From Nitrososphaerota archaeon (GTDB taxonomy: Archaea; Thermoproteota; Nitrososphaeria; Conexivisphaerales; DTJL01): 52,682 bases of DNA. The notes below the pieces were generated by a model that was not told the DNA's origin, did not search any database, and saw only the letters and a list, made by a program, of their open reading frames with translations. The translations under genes and the position numbers were made by a program. The stretch is from contig JAJPJS010000025.1 in assembly GCA_021324115.1 (NCBI GenBank), forward strand, positions 147,661-200,342. The letters run 5' to 3'. How positions within the stretch are numbered: position 1 is the stretch's first letter; each line of letters opens with the position of its first letter. This document shows positions 40,502 through 48,125 of the stretch, piece by piece.

Positions 40502-40690
40502 ATGACCAAAAGAAGAGGAGTTCAACTTGTTGAAGAAGCAATTCTTCTTGTTGTTGCGGTTGTGGTACTTTCCCTGATAGTGGCGGGCATACAGGGTGTG
40601 CTGACCAAAGCAGGTGGCCTCACCACGAATGTATGGACAGACATAAGCAATTCGCTGAACAATTTGTTCGGTTTCCTTTGGCACTGGTGA
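40502..40690 (+). CDS. Flp-like class III (type IV) prepilin, 62 aa
   Basis: The protein begins with a short basic leader, MTKRRG, followed by VQLVEEAILLVVAVVVLSL. Cleavage after Gly6 would leave a mature protein with Glu at position 5 and a long hydrophobic helix. That is the hallmark of type IV prepilins processed by PibD/TadV-type peptidases. The short polar tail (TTNVWTDISNSLNNLFGFLWHW, in part) makes it as small as bacterial Flp/TadA-system pilins. It has its own TATA box and leaderless ATG. It is the likely major pilin of the locus. No prepilin peptidase gene lies in the window. Confidence 0.85.
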   Translation: MTKRRGVQLVEEAILLVVAVVVLSLIVAGIQGVLTKAGGLTTNVWTDISNSLNNLFGFLWHW

Positions 40691-40697
40691 GCCATGC

Positions 40698-42359
40698 GTG
40701 AAGCTGTGGCCACTTTCAAATGGGCAGAGATCAATAAACGAACTTCCCGATGGCGTTGTGCTTACCCAGAAAGGGAGCAATTTTACGTTACATTCTTTTT
40801 ACGAGATCCGTTACGTAGCGGATCTTCCTGATAAGAAATACAAAAACTACGTTGATCAAGTTAAACCTGACGGCTCTTCTGTTTTTGAAGGCTTGCAGAG
40901 GACCAATACCCCGTTTTCGTATTTCCTGCTGGCCAGACCGCTCGAGGGAGAGTTCTTTGAGTATGAATCATATCTTGGTACGTGGGTTTCCTGCAACAAA
41001 GGGTCCATGTCAGACGCCCGGACTGCACTCGAGCAGCAGATGAAGGTCATAGCCGCTGCACTTGCGGTGGGTCTGCCAGGATGCTCGTTCAAGCGAATTG
41101 AAGGGTCGCGAGCCGCTCATCTGGTGGACAGGCTTCTTTCCGCTTCACCGGGTTTGAAGAGGCGCATGGTTCCTGCTGCAATGGGCCTGCTGGCCCCTGT
41201 GGAATTCTCGAGGCGCGGTGGGGAGTCACCCACGCCAGAATTCTATGTGCCTACATCAGTTGAAAACTTGGTCGAAGGCGTTCCTGTTGCACGAATAATC
41301 GTGAATGGTCAGGTAAGGCAGCACCTTTACATGGATCGCGAAGATATTGCAAGGCATATCTGCATACTGGGGATGACGGGATCTGGGAAGACAACCACTG
41401 CCATGACAATTGCGAGAGGTCTTGCGGAGAGGGGCATACCTTTCACCGTGCTTGATACTCACAACGAGTATGCAGAGATGGCAAGGTCACTCGGTGGGGT
41501 GATTGTTGCACCAGGGCGGGACGAGTTCATCCTTAATCCACTTGAAAATCTGGGCACTTCAAGTATTTCAGAGCATGCAGCGCTCGTTACAGATATTTTT
41601 GGAGAGATCTACAGGTTTACAAGTCCGCAATCATTTCTCTTCAGAAACTCAATACTGAAACTGTTGAGCGACGGTCACTCCGGCAGCGAACACAGGCAGG
41701 ACCTTTCAGGTTTGACCGAAATCATCGAGGGCTCTGCCATAAAGTCAGCCTACGACAATGAAACCAAACTCGCCCTTCTGAGAAGGCTGCTCCCCTTAAC
41801 TGAAGGGCAGGGAGGGCGCGCCCTCTGTGGTGTCGGGACAGTCAACATGTCAGAACTTCTTTCAAAACCAACTGTGATCGAGCTTGGTCATTTCAGAGAC
41901 TTTGAAACCAGGACCCTTTTCGCAAGCTTCTTCCTGAAGGCCGTTCACGATTACCGTGTTGGTAGTAGCAAGTCCTCTCTGCAACATGCCATGATCATAG
42001 AAGAAGCTAGATACCTGGTTCCTTCAAGGCGGCCGGAAGATCCTCCTCACGTGACTGAAAGACTGTCATCTGAGCTAAGAAAATTTGGTGAGGCCGTTGT
42101 GTATGTTGCACAATTCCCTTCACAGATATCAGCAGAAGCTATCAAGAACACCGGCGTTCGAATCGCGCACAGAATCGCGTGGACTAGTGATCTCAATGTT
42201 CTGGCTGATGCCATGAACCTGAATCAGGATCAGGCCAAATATCTCAACCAGCTTTCTGTGGGGCAGGCGATAATCAATATAGCACGCCTGCGCAGCTCGG
42301 TTCTTGCGAGCATAATAGCAAGCGATTCGCGCGAGGACCTAAGACAGGTACTTCAGTAA
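40698..42359 (+). CDS. HerA/VirB4-type P-loop ATPase in the pilus locus
   Basis: This 553-residue ATPase belongs to the HerA-FtsK/VirB4 class that pumps DNA or protein through a ring. An N-terminal domain of about 200 residues precedes Walker A GMTGSGKTT (about residues 225-233) and the HerA-like VLDTHNEYAEMAR. Walker B lies in HAMIIEEARYLVPS, and the conserved GEAVVYVAQFPSQISAEAI and NTGVRIAHRIAW give the sensor Gln and Arg finger region. There is no NurA gene nearby, so a resection role is unlikely. GTG 40698 lies 7 nt after the pilin stop. Position suggests a second motor of the pilus machine, like CedB or VirB4 (inference). Confidence 0.85.
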   Translation: MKLWPLSNGQRSINELPDGVVLTQKGSNFTLHSFYEIRYVADLPDKKYKNYVDQVKPDGSSVFEGLQRTNTPFSYFLLARPLEGEFFEYESYLGTWVSCNKGSMSDARTALEQQMKVIAAALAVGLPGCSFKRIEGSRAAHLVDRLLSASPGLKRRMVPAAMGLLAPVEFSRRGGESPTPEFYVPTSVENLVEGVPVARIIVNGQVRQHLYMDREDIARHICILGMTGSGKTTTAMTIARGLAERGIPFTVLDTHNEYAEMARSLGGVIVAPGRDEFILNPLENLGTSSISEHAALVTDIFGEIYRFTSPQSFLFRNSILKLLSDGHSGSEHRQDLSGLTEIIEGSAIKSAYDNETKLALLRRLLPLTEGQGGRALCGVGTVNMSELLSKPTVIELGHFRDFETRTLFASFFLKAVHDYRVGSSKSSLQHAMIIEEARYLVPSRRPEDPPHVTERLSSELRKFGEAVVYVAQFPSQISAEAIKNTGVRIAHRIAWTSDLNVLADAMNLNQDQAKYLNQLSVGQAIINIARLRSSVLASIIASDSREDLRQVLQ

Positions 42360-42944
42360 CCTTTTCTTCGAAGAAGCAGATGCCAGCCAGTCAACGACTT
42401 CACCTCTTTTCGATTCGATCGCGTACAGTATCTTCTCTACGGCGTTTGAAACATCTTTGCCACTGATATCGATTTCAACGCACTTCTCTCCGTACACCTC
42501 GAAGCATTTTGCTGAAACATATCCGATTAACTCCCCGACCACGTTATCTGCAATCCGTTGCTGTGAATACCCGGTTCGTCGGTACCTTTTCTCAAGGATA
42601 AGAGGGTCGCACCTAAGAACCACCACAAGGTCGAGCATAGACTTCGGAACCAGATCCCATAGGAAGCTGCCCTCCACTACATACCCTCTAACACGATCCT
42701 TCAGAAGTGTCTCTCTTACAGCATTTCTCGCCTTTCTGATATTAAGTACGAACATTCCTTGATTGTCGAATCCGCCCGCCTTAGCCTCCCTCGCTACCTT
42801 CGAGACATCTAAGTGAGGAAGGCCCAGCCTCTTCGCTACCAAAACCGATAAAGTGGATTTACCGACTGATGGCGAGCCAGCCACTCCCAACCGCGCGTTA
42901 CTTGACCTTCTTCCTCGTCGGGTATATTTCAGTTCATACCCCAC
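42339..42944 (-). CDS. AK6/Fap7-type adenylate kinase
   Basis: This is a small P-loop kinase of the archaeal AK6/Fap7 group, which has adenylate kinase/ATPase activity and is linked to small-subunit ribosome maturation. Visible motifs are Walker A GSPSVGKST, HLDVSKVA, YVVEGSFL, VVVLRCDPLILEKR and the IADNVVGELIGYV segment. The frame opens at GTG 42944, giving 201 residues, but AK6 proteins usually begin just before the P-loop. TTG 42890 is therefore a plausible alternative. AAATAAAT near 42949-42956 is the likely promoter. The 3' end overlaps the HerA-like gene by 21 nt (convergent). Confidence 0.85.
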   Translation of the reverse strand: MGYELKYTRRGRRSSNARLGVAGSPSVGKSTLSVLVAKRLGLPHLDVSKVAREAKAGGFDNQGMFVLNIRKARNAVRETLLKDRVRGYVVEGSFLWDLVPKSMLDLVVVLRCDPLILEKRYRRTGYSQQRIADNVVGELIGYVSAKCFEVYGEKCVEIDISGKDVSNAVEKILYAIESKRGEVVDWLASASSKKRLLKYLS

Positions 42945-43016
42945 CTTCTATTTATTTTTGACATGTGTACCGACGGCTCCCTCGCTTCACTTGAGCCACG
43001 GCTTGGTTTTTCCCTT

Positions 43017-43727
43017 TCAAGTCTTATATGCAACTCCGGTCAAGTCTTTCCCCGGTCTTCTTTTCAAAGCTGCGCTCCTGAAATAATCGATGAGTGCGAG
43101 CGAAACAAGCAACGAGCCAGAAATGATTAGCTCAGCCTCTACTGTTCCGTTCAGAGGTTTTATGGACGCAAAAACAACAAATTCATTGACTACCAGATGG
43201 AAAGAAATGGGTACAAGAATTCGGCCAGAATTGAGAAAGAGAATGGCGAACAATGCACCATACACGAAACGCAATACATAAGCCTCATAGCCAGATGATA
43301 CGGCCACATGAGCCGCATCAAAAACCAAGGCTGAAAGTATCACCGCATTCCATCGTCCATATTTCAAGAAAGCCTTCAAAAGATACCCCCGAAAGAAAAC
43401 CTCCTCGCAAAAGGGTACCACCCCGAAGGCAAAAAGGGCCGCAAGAAAGCTTGATCCAGAAGCGAAATAGGTCGCGGCCCCGGCTGCTGCCGCGATCAAA
43501 ACGATGTATGCTACCTCTGTGGGAAAAGGATACCCCAGCCCAAGCGAATCCCTGATTCCGTCTCGACGATGAAAAAGGTAAATCGGCAATACCAAAAGAA
43601 CCAGGAGGTAAAAGGCATAAATTGTGGGTACATTGTTGAGGTACGGCTGATTTATGGCTATAATGCCTGCTACCACGAAAATGGTGAGTGAGATCACTTC
43701 TGGAGTTGGATACTCTGAATGAGCCAA
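43017..43727 (-). CDS. CPBP family intramembrane metalloprotease
   Basis: This polytopic membrane protein of about 237 residues has about seven or eight helices. It carries the CPBP/CAAX-protease motifs CEEVFFRG (motif 1, EExxxR), LVFDAAHV (motif 2, FxxxH) and SFHLVVNEFV (motif 3, HxxxN). Members are Abi/Rce1-related intramembrane proteases; substrates are unknown. GTG 43730 opens the frame. The CTATATG element at 43750-43756 is centred 26 nt before TTG 43727 (MAHSEYPTPE), which I take as a leaderless start. It stands alone. Confidence 0.87.
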   Translation of the reverse strand: MAHSEYPTPEVISLTIFVVAGIIAINQPYLNNVPTIYAFYLLVLLVLPIYLFHRRDGIRDSLGLGYPFPTEVAYIVLIAAAAGAATYFASGSSFLAALFAFGVVPFCEEVFFRGYLLKAFLKYGRWNAVILSALVFDAAHVAVSSGYEAYVLRFVYGALFAILFLNSGRILVPISFHLVVNEFVVFASIKPLNGTVEAELIISGSLLVSLALIDYFRSAALKRRPGKDLTGVAYKT

Positions 43728-43863
43728 CACTCAAGCTGCCCAGAGGAACTATATGAAACCAGCGGAGCAAGGCGGGTCACGCCGCACGACGATTTTTTGT
43801 CATTGGGGTGAACTTTTTTGCATCACCACATTATATCTTCATATCCTGCGACGGCTGACTTCA

Positions 43864-44157
43864 ATGCGTTCCCAGAAGACAACCGTAATCGGCGAAGTCC
43901 TTCAAGTCAGAATGGGCCGGAGAAGAATAGAACTCGTCCTTGCGCCGCAGGATACGAGACCGGAGCAGAAGTCAAGAAGAGCCGTTAGCGTAATGACTGC
44001 AGAAGAAGGGGCGATTGAACAGGAGGACCCTTTTTCAACCGATGGTGCATTCATAGAGCCTGCATGGTCATTCTATCTCAGCCGGACAACATTCGAAGCT
44101 ATTGGGCGCCCCACCGTTGGATGCGAGATCATGGTCACGTTATCGACCATAAAATGA
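43864..44157 (+). CDS. Small protein of unknown function, 97 aa
   Basis: I do not recognise a family. The protein has a β-rich start (KTTVIGEVLQVRMGRRRIELVLA), a central acidic region (AEEGAIEQEDPFSTDG) and a β-rich end (TVGCEIMVTLSTI). It could be a small β-barrel, but nothing more can be claimed. A longer frame begins at 43753. The TTATATC box at 43831-43837 is centred about 30 nt before ATG 43864 and excludes the upstream starts. The PfkB gene follows with its own TATA box. Confidence 0.6.
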   Translation: MRSQKTTVIGEVLQVRMGRRRIELVLAPQDTRPEQKSRRAVSVMTAEEGAIEQEDPFSTDGAFIEPAWSFYLSRTTFEAIGRPTVGCEIMVTLSTIK

Positions 44158-44211
44158 ACAAACAGATGCTTCGTCATATTATTATATGCTGCTGATGCGC
44201 CATTAAAGCAC

Positions 44212-45123
44212 TTGATACTTGTCCGCATTTTGGGACATCTCACATTCGACCTCATCAAGGTTGATGGCGGTATCGAATATCAAAGCCTAGGAGGGCCTCC
44301 GGCTTATGCAGGCCTCTATCTTGCGAACTGTGGAGCGTCCGTTACCGTAAACACGAAAGTAGGACCAGACTTCGGCGCAAGGCAACTTGGTTTACTCAGA
44401 AAGAGGGGGCTCCATTTTGAACATCCATTCCGAGGCCATAAAGCAACAACGAGATTTGAGATCCAGGTGAATCGCGCAACCGGCGCAAGAGCCCTGAGAC
44501 TCCTAAATGCGTGCGATGGGATCATTGCAGATCTGCCAAAGGGGGTGAAGGCGGATGCAACAATTATCGCACCTGTTATTGGAGAAATAGATCCAAAAGA
44601 TATCCCGAGATTGGGATCGAGTCACTTTGTTTATGTTGACCCACAGGGATTCCTTCGCGTAGTCAGACACCAAAAGGTGACACTTCAGCCGAACCCCGCT
44701 CTTGCATCACACCTTTTGGAAGTCGATGCCATCAAGGTTGACCGTGATGAAGGTTACGTGATGACAGGCAAGAGGGAACCGAAGGAAATAGCAGCATCGC
44801 TTATGAAGCTAGGTGTGAAAGAAGTTCTTGTTACCTTGGGCGGCGATTCCGTACTACTGTTCTATCGCGGCCAGACGTTCAGCGCGCCCGTGCCGGCAGC
44901 CAAACCAATTGACAGCATCGGTGCGGGGGACATACTGGGTGCAGCCTATACACTCCACAGACTTTTCGAAAATCCCGAAAGGTCCGTGCTGGCGGCCGTT
45001 TCTGATGTTTCGCACCTGATTCAAGGAAAGGGGATAAGCAAGGTAATGAACCGCAGGTCTTTTGTCCCAATAATCAAAGGTCTTCCCCAGCTTCGGCGAG
45101 GTCTGAAGAAGCACTCTGGCTAG
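44212..45123 (+). CDS. PfkB family carbohydrate/nucleoside kinase
   Basis: This ribokinase-fold kinase has 303 residues. The N-terminal sugar-binding pattern YQSLGGPPAYAGLYLA and the C-terminal signature DSIGAGDILGAAYTL, containing the catalytic Asp, are clear. LVTLGGDSVLL lies before it. The substrate cannot be read from sequence; known archaeal members phosphorylate nucleosides, ribose 1-phosphate or sugars. A ribose-1,5-bisphosphate isomerase-type gene lies 1.2 kb downstream on the same strand, which makes ribose 1-phosphate or a nucleoside worth testing. The start is TTG 44212, 27-28 nt after ATTATATG at 44181-44188 (leaderless). It overlaps convergent trmI by 50 nt. Confidence 0.87.
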   Translation: MILVRILGHLTFDLIKVDGGIEYQSLGGPPAYAGLYLANCGASVTVNTKVGPDFGARQLGLLRKRGLHFEHPFRGHKATTRFEIQVNRATGARALRLLNACDGIIADLPKGVKADATIIAPVIGEIDPKDIPRLGSSHFVYVDPQGFLRVVRHQKVTLQPNPALASHLLEVDAIKVDRDEGYVMTGKREPKEIAASLMKLGVKEVLVTLGGDSVLLFYRGQTFSAPVPAAKPIDSIGAGDILGAAYTLHRLFENPERSVLAAVSDVSHLIQGKGISKVMNRRSFVPIIKGLPQLRRGLKKHSG

Positions 45124-45895
45124 TTTCAAGGACCTTCGTGGCAAAGATGAGGTACGCGGTGTGCCCCACCATCATCATCGATGGCCTTGTTTTCCCTTCC
45201 CTTGCCTCAATGTTCCGAAGCATGATTTCGATGCACTTCACCCTGCTAAAGCCCGACGCCCTCAGGACTTCCGAAAGCCTTTCAGCCTGATTCATTGTCG
45301 GAGTTACACCCACAAATCTGCCTGATGGTCGAAGCGCCTTCCAGCACTGAGGTACGAGGACCCACGGGTCGCCAACATCTATTACACATGCATCTATATT
45401 CTTCTCTTCGAAGCCCTTCGAAGCGTCCTGAAGTTTGAACGTCACAACGCCCTCCAGTCCAGCCTTCATCACGTTACGTTCAGCCATTCTCTTGAATTCT
45501 TCCCTTAATTCGTAGGTGTACACATGTCCCTTCGGCGCCACTAAACTTGCAAGATACGTGGTCATGGCACCGCTGCCCGAGCCAGCTTCGAGCACACTCG
45601 ACCCGGACCTGATGTCAGCTTCCAAGGAAATCATACCCAGGTCCTTCGGATAAACTATCTGCGTCTGCCTCTCACACTTCATGACGAAATCCTCTATTGT
45701 AGGTCTCAGTGCGAACAGCTTCTCTCCCTTTTCAGAATATATGGGAGACCCGAAAGGCTTGCCCAGTATATCTGAGAACCTCACCTTGCCCAGATGAGTA
45801 TGGAAATCGTATCCTTCCATCGCCCTTACGAGCCAGGTTTTTCCTTTGCCCAGGAGGAGCACATAATCGCCGGGTGAAACGTTATTCTTCTTCAC
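45074..45895 (-). CDS. trmI: tRNA (adenine57/58-N1)-methyltransferase TrmI
   Basis: TrmI makes m1A at positions 57/58 in the T loop of archaeal tRNA. The N-terminal β-domain (VSPGDYVLLLGKGKTWLVR) is followed by LRPTIEDFVMKCERQTQIVYPKDLG, quoted in part, and the SAM-binding VLEAGSGSGAMTTYLAS. The later acidic motif YTYELREEF and the DVGDPW segment complete the family pattern. It has 273 residues. TTTAAA at 45922-45927 lies about 29 nt before GTG 45895 (leaderless GTG). It is divergent from the TRAM gene. Confidence 0.93.
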   Translation of the reverse strand: MKKNNVSPGDYVLLLGKGKTWLVRAMEGYDFHTHLGKVRFSDILGKPFGSPIYSEKGEKLFALRPTIEDFVMKCERQTQIVYPKDLGMISLEADIRSGSSVLEAGSGSGAMTTYLASLVAPKGHVYTYELREEFKRMAERNVMKAGLEGVVTFKLQDASKGFEEKNIDACVIDVGDPWVLVPQCWKALRPSGRFVGVTPTMNQAERLSEVLRASGFSRVKCIEIMLRNIEAREGKTRPSMMMVGHTAYLIFATKVLETSQSASSDLAEAGEDL

Positions 45896-45998
45896 AAGTT
45901 AGGCCCGCAGAGGCATCTGTTTTTAAACGTGATGAAGTGTAGCGCTCAAGCTTATATATGCGTTGAACAGGGGAATGTGAACAGAGGTCTCGAAGCAG

Positions 45999-46256
45999 TT
46001 GGAAGAATCTACACCGAACCCGGAAGGAAGTCAAGAAAGAAGGGGATTGCCTCGTTCGTATTTTAAGCCGAAACCTGTCAAGGTCGGGGACGAACTGGAA
46101 GTGGAAATAATGGAAGTAAGCAAGAGGGGAGATGGCCTGACTCGAGTGCAGGGCTACGTGATCTTTGTCCCGAACACCAAACAGGGGGATAAGGTCAAAA
46201 TCAAGGTATCCCAGATCCGTCCCAGCTTTGCGCTTGCAGAAGTAATACCGCAATAA
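45999..46256 (+). CDS. TRAM domain RNA-binding protein
   Basis: The protein of 85 residues has a Ser/Pro/Arg-rich N terminus (NPEGSQERRGLPRS) and a TRAM β-barrel domain (KVGDELEVEIMEVSKRGDGLTRVQGYVIFVP, quoted in part, then GDKVKIKVSQIRPSFALAEV). Stand-alone TRAM proteins are common in archaea and bind RNA, some as cold-responsive RNA chaperones. The only in-frame start codon after the upstream stop is TTG 45999. CTTATATATG at 45951-45960 predicts a short leader of about 17 nt containing GAGG. It is divergent from trmI. Confidence 0.88.
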   Translation: MEESTPNPEGSQERRGLPRSYFKPKPVKVGDELEVEIMEVSKRGDGLTRVQGYVIFVPNTKQGDKVKIKVSQIRPSFALAEVIPQ

Positions 46257-46330
46257 GCAAGTCTGGTTGGGCAAAATCCGGCAATCTTTTATCAGTAACC
46301 GTTTTCAATGACTTATGCGATGCGACATAC

Positions 46331-47281
46331 ATGACTAGTGAAAGTGTGAAGGAAACTTACGCTCTTATCAAGGGAATGAAGATAAGGGGGGCAGGCCGGA
46401 TTGCAAGGGCCGCAGCCGCAACCCTGGGGTCGTTGGCGGAGAGCTCGAAGGCAAGCTCTGCAAGGGAGCTATATGAAGAGCTGAAAAGCGCGGGGGAGGT
46501 TCTCAAGTCCGCCCGACCAACCGCGGTATCTCTGCCGAATTCGGTTAACTTCGTAATATCTGTAGCCAAAAGGAATTTGGAAAAAGGCGCGGATCTTGCT
46601 GGAATGAGGGATGCGATTTCCGATGCTGCCAACCTCTTCTGCCGGACAAGCGAAAATGCTATCAAAACGATAGGCTCCATCGGGGCGAAGAGGGTTGTTG
46701 ATGGAGATAATGTGCTGACCCACTGCAACAGCGAATCGGCAATTTCCATACTCTCCACCGCCCACAGGCAGGGAAAGACGTTCGATGTCATCGTTACCGA
46801 GACAAGGCCGCTGATGCAGGGTAGAATGACGGCTTCGATCCTGTCCAGGAGGGGATTGAAGGTCACTCTGATACCGGACTCGGCCGCGAGACTCTACATG
46901 CACAAGGTGGACAAGGTTGTGGTGGGGGCCGATGCCGTCGCCTCAAATGGTGCGGTTGTCAACAAGATAGGTACTTCGCAACTGGCGCTCATTGCCCACG
47001 AGAGCCGTGCCAGATTCTACGTAGCCGCCGAGACCTATAAACTCAGTCCAACCACAATGCTTGGGGAACTTGTGGAGATAGAGGAACGCAGTCCACTTGA
47101 AGTCGTTCCGTCTTCCTGGCTGAAACAGAACAAAAAGGTAAAGGTTAGAAACCCAGCCTTTGACATCACCCCGCCTGAATACATTGACATTATAATTACA
47201 GAAAGGGGTGTTTATCCTCCTCAGGGCATCGTGCTCCTGATGAAGGAGCTTTACCCCGAGCCTGATTCAATAACATTGTAG
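46331..47281 (+). CDS. Ribose-1,5-bisphosphate isomerase / eIF2B-alpha-like protein
   Basis: The 316-residue protein belongs to the eIF2B/MtnA superfamily and matches the archaeal ribose-1,5-bisphosphate isomerase branch: MKIRGAGRIARAAA, LTHCNSESAIS, VTETRPLMQGRM, VVVGADAVASNGAVVNKIGTSQ, ALIAHESRARFYVAAETYK and EIEERSPLEVV. In the archaeal AMP pathway this enzyme converts ribose 1,5-bisphosphate to ribulose 1,5-bisphosphate for RuBisCO. Neither AMP phosphorylase nor RuBisCO is in the window, so the pathway is uncertain, and methylthioribose-1-phosphate isomerase-like roles cannot be fully excluded. ATG 46331 follows a TTTTATC element by about 39 nt. Confidence 0.85.
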   Translation: MTSESVKETYALIKGMKIRGAGRIARAAAATLGSLAESSKASSARELYEELKSAGEVLKSARPTAVSLPNSVNFVISVAKRNLEKGADLAGMRDAISDAANLFCRTSENAIKTIGSIGAKRVVDGDNVLTHCNSESAISILSTAHRQGKTFDVIVTETRPLMQGRMTASILSRRGLKVTLIPDSAARLYMHKVDKVVVGADAVASNGAVVNKIGTSQLALIAHESRARFYVAAETYKLSPTTMLGELVEIEERSPLEVVPSSWLKQNKKVKVRNPAFDITPPEYIDIIITERGVYPPQGIVLLMKELYPEPDSITL

Positions 47282-47558
47282 CATCCAAAAGGCACCAATA
47301 ATTTCCAACCCGCCCATTTGAACTGATTACATAGTTAATACAGTGTAGCACTCAATCTCCCAACTGGAAAAGTCATGAAGCTCTTCAAATCAGGATAGGC
47401 CGGTTGTATACCTGAAGCCGATTCCGCTTTCGGTCGACTTGGGTTTTTGAAATACGAAATCGAAAGATGCTTATCGGTAGGTAAATGAAACCGAGTTGTG
47501 GCCGCCTGAACCGATCCGTTTGCGTCTTTTTATTTGGTAGTTCAGACATTTCTGGCTT
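47282..47558. other. Convergent intergenic gap, no gene seen
   Basis: These 277 nt lie between the isomerase gene and endA. Short imperfect stems (for example CCGA...TCGG near 47430, CGGT...ACCG near 47486) and a T-run at about 47527-47531 are present. I find no tRNA fold, no convincing C/D box pair and no supported small frame. Confidence 0.4.
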
Positions 47559-48101
47559 TCAGGCCCGCCACCAGTCAAAGGCCAGGTAGGTAGGCTCGTT
47601 TCCTGAAACAGATGCTATTAGAAACTGTTTCCTGACAGTTGTGGCAAGCCTTCCTGAAAGCACCATGTGGGTCGCCGTAATTTCATCAGAAGGCTTCATC
47701 ACCTGGATCAGGAATGGCGCATGGTCAATGCCCGGCCCATGCCTGTAGACGGCGAAGTCGCATCCAAACTTGATTCCCGGGGTGACCACATAGCCAAGTG
47801 ACCTGAGGTGGTGATAAACTGTGTACTTTTCTCGAAATCCAACATACTCCTTCAAACACTTTGACCTGAGTTGCTCCACTCCAACCCTTCGCCCGGCCCT
47901 TCTAACCCGTAACATCTTTGTGCGGACCAAATAGTAGGCTTCTATCAGGTCGAGTATCAGAGGCGCATCGAAATCCTTCCCCTTCGGCTTTGCGACTCCA
48001 AGGGGTTTTCCGAAATATCCCTCTGAATACAACCTCCTTGAATTCTCAATGTTCCAGACTATTACTCTGTTCTCCACGAGTTCCCCGTAAACAGGCTTCA
48101 T
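47559..48101 (-). CDS. endA: tRNA-splicing endonuclease EndA
   Basis: EndA cuts the bulge-helix-bulge at archaeal tRNA introns. The 180-residue protein is of the short homotetramer/heterotetramer size. The N-terminal domain is followed by the catalytic domain, in which the expected triad reads Tyr119 (KFGCDFAVYRHGP), His127 (GIDHAPFLIQV) and Lys158 (ATTVRKQFLIA). The terminal YLAFDWWRA is typical. ATG 48101 (MKPVYGELVENRV) is the family start. Its biological relevance here is clear, as the window carries an intron-containing tRNA-Ser. Whether a second subunit paralogue exists elsewhere decides its cleavage specificity. Confidence 0.92.
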   Translation of the reverse strand: MKPVYGELVENRVIVWNIENSRRLYSEGYFGKPLGVAKPKGKDFDAPLILDLIEAYYLVRTKMLRVRRAGRRVGVEQLRSKCLKEYVGFREKYTVYHHLRSLGYVVTPGIKFGCDFAVYRHGPGIDHAPFLIQVMKPSDEITATHMVLSGRLATTVRKQFLIASVSGNEPTYLAFDWWRA

Positions 48102-48125
48102 CGGAAGGCCACTGTTTCCCTTTTC

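Noticed and set aside
40698-42359. HerA of the HerA-NurA DNA-end resection pair
   Set aside because: NurA, Mre11 and Rad50 are absent nearby and the gene is coupled to pilus genes, so a pilus or transfer role is favoured.
47440-47535. Possible small RNA with a T-run end upstream of the endA 3' end
   Set aside because: The stems are short and imperfect, and no well-placed TATA box was found, so a call would be guesswork.
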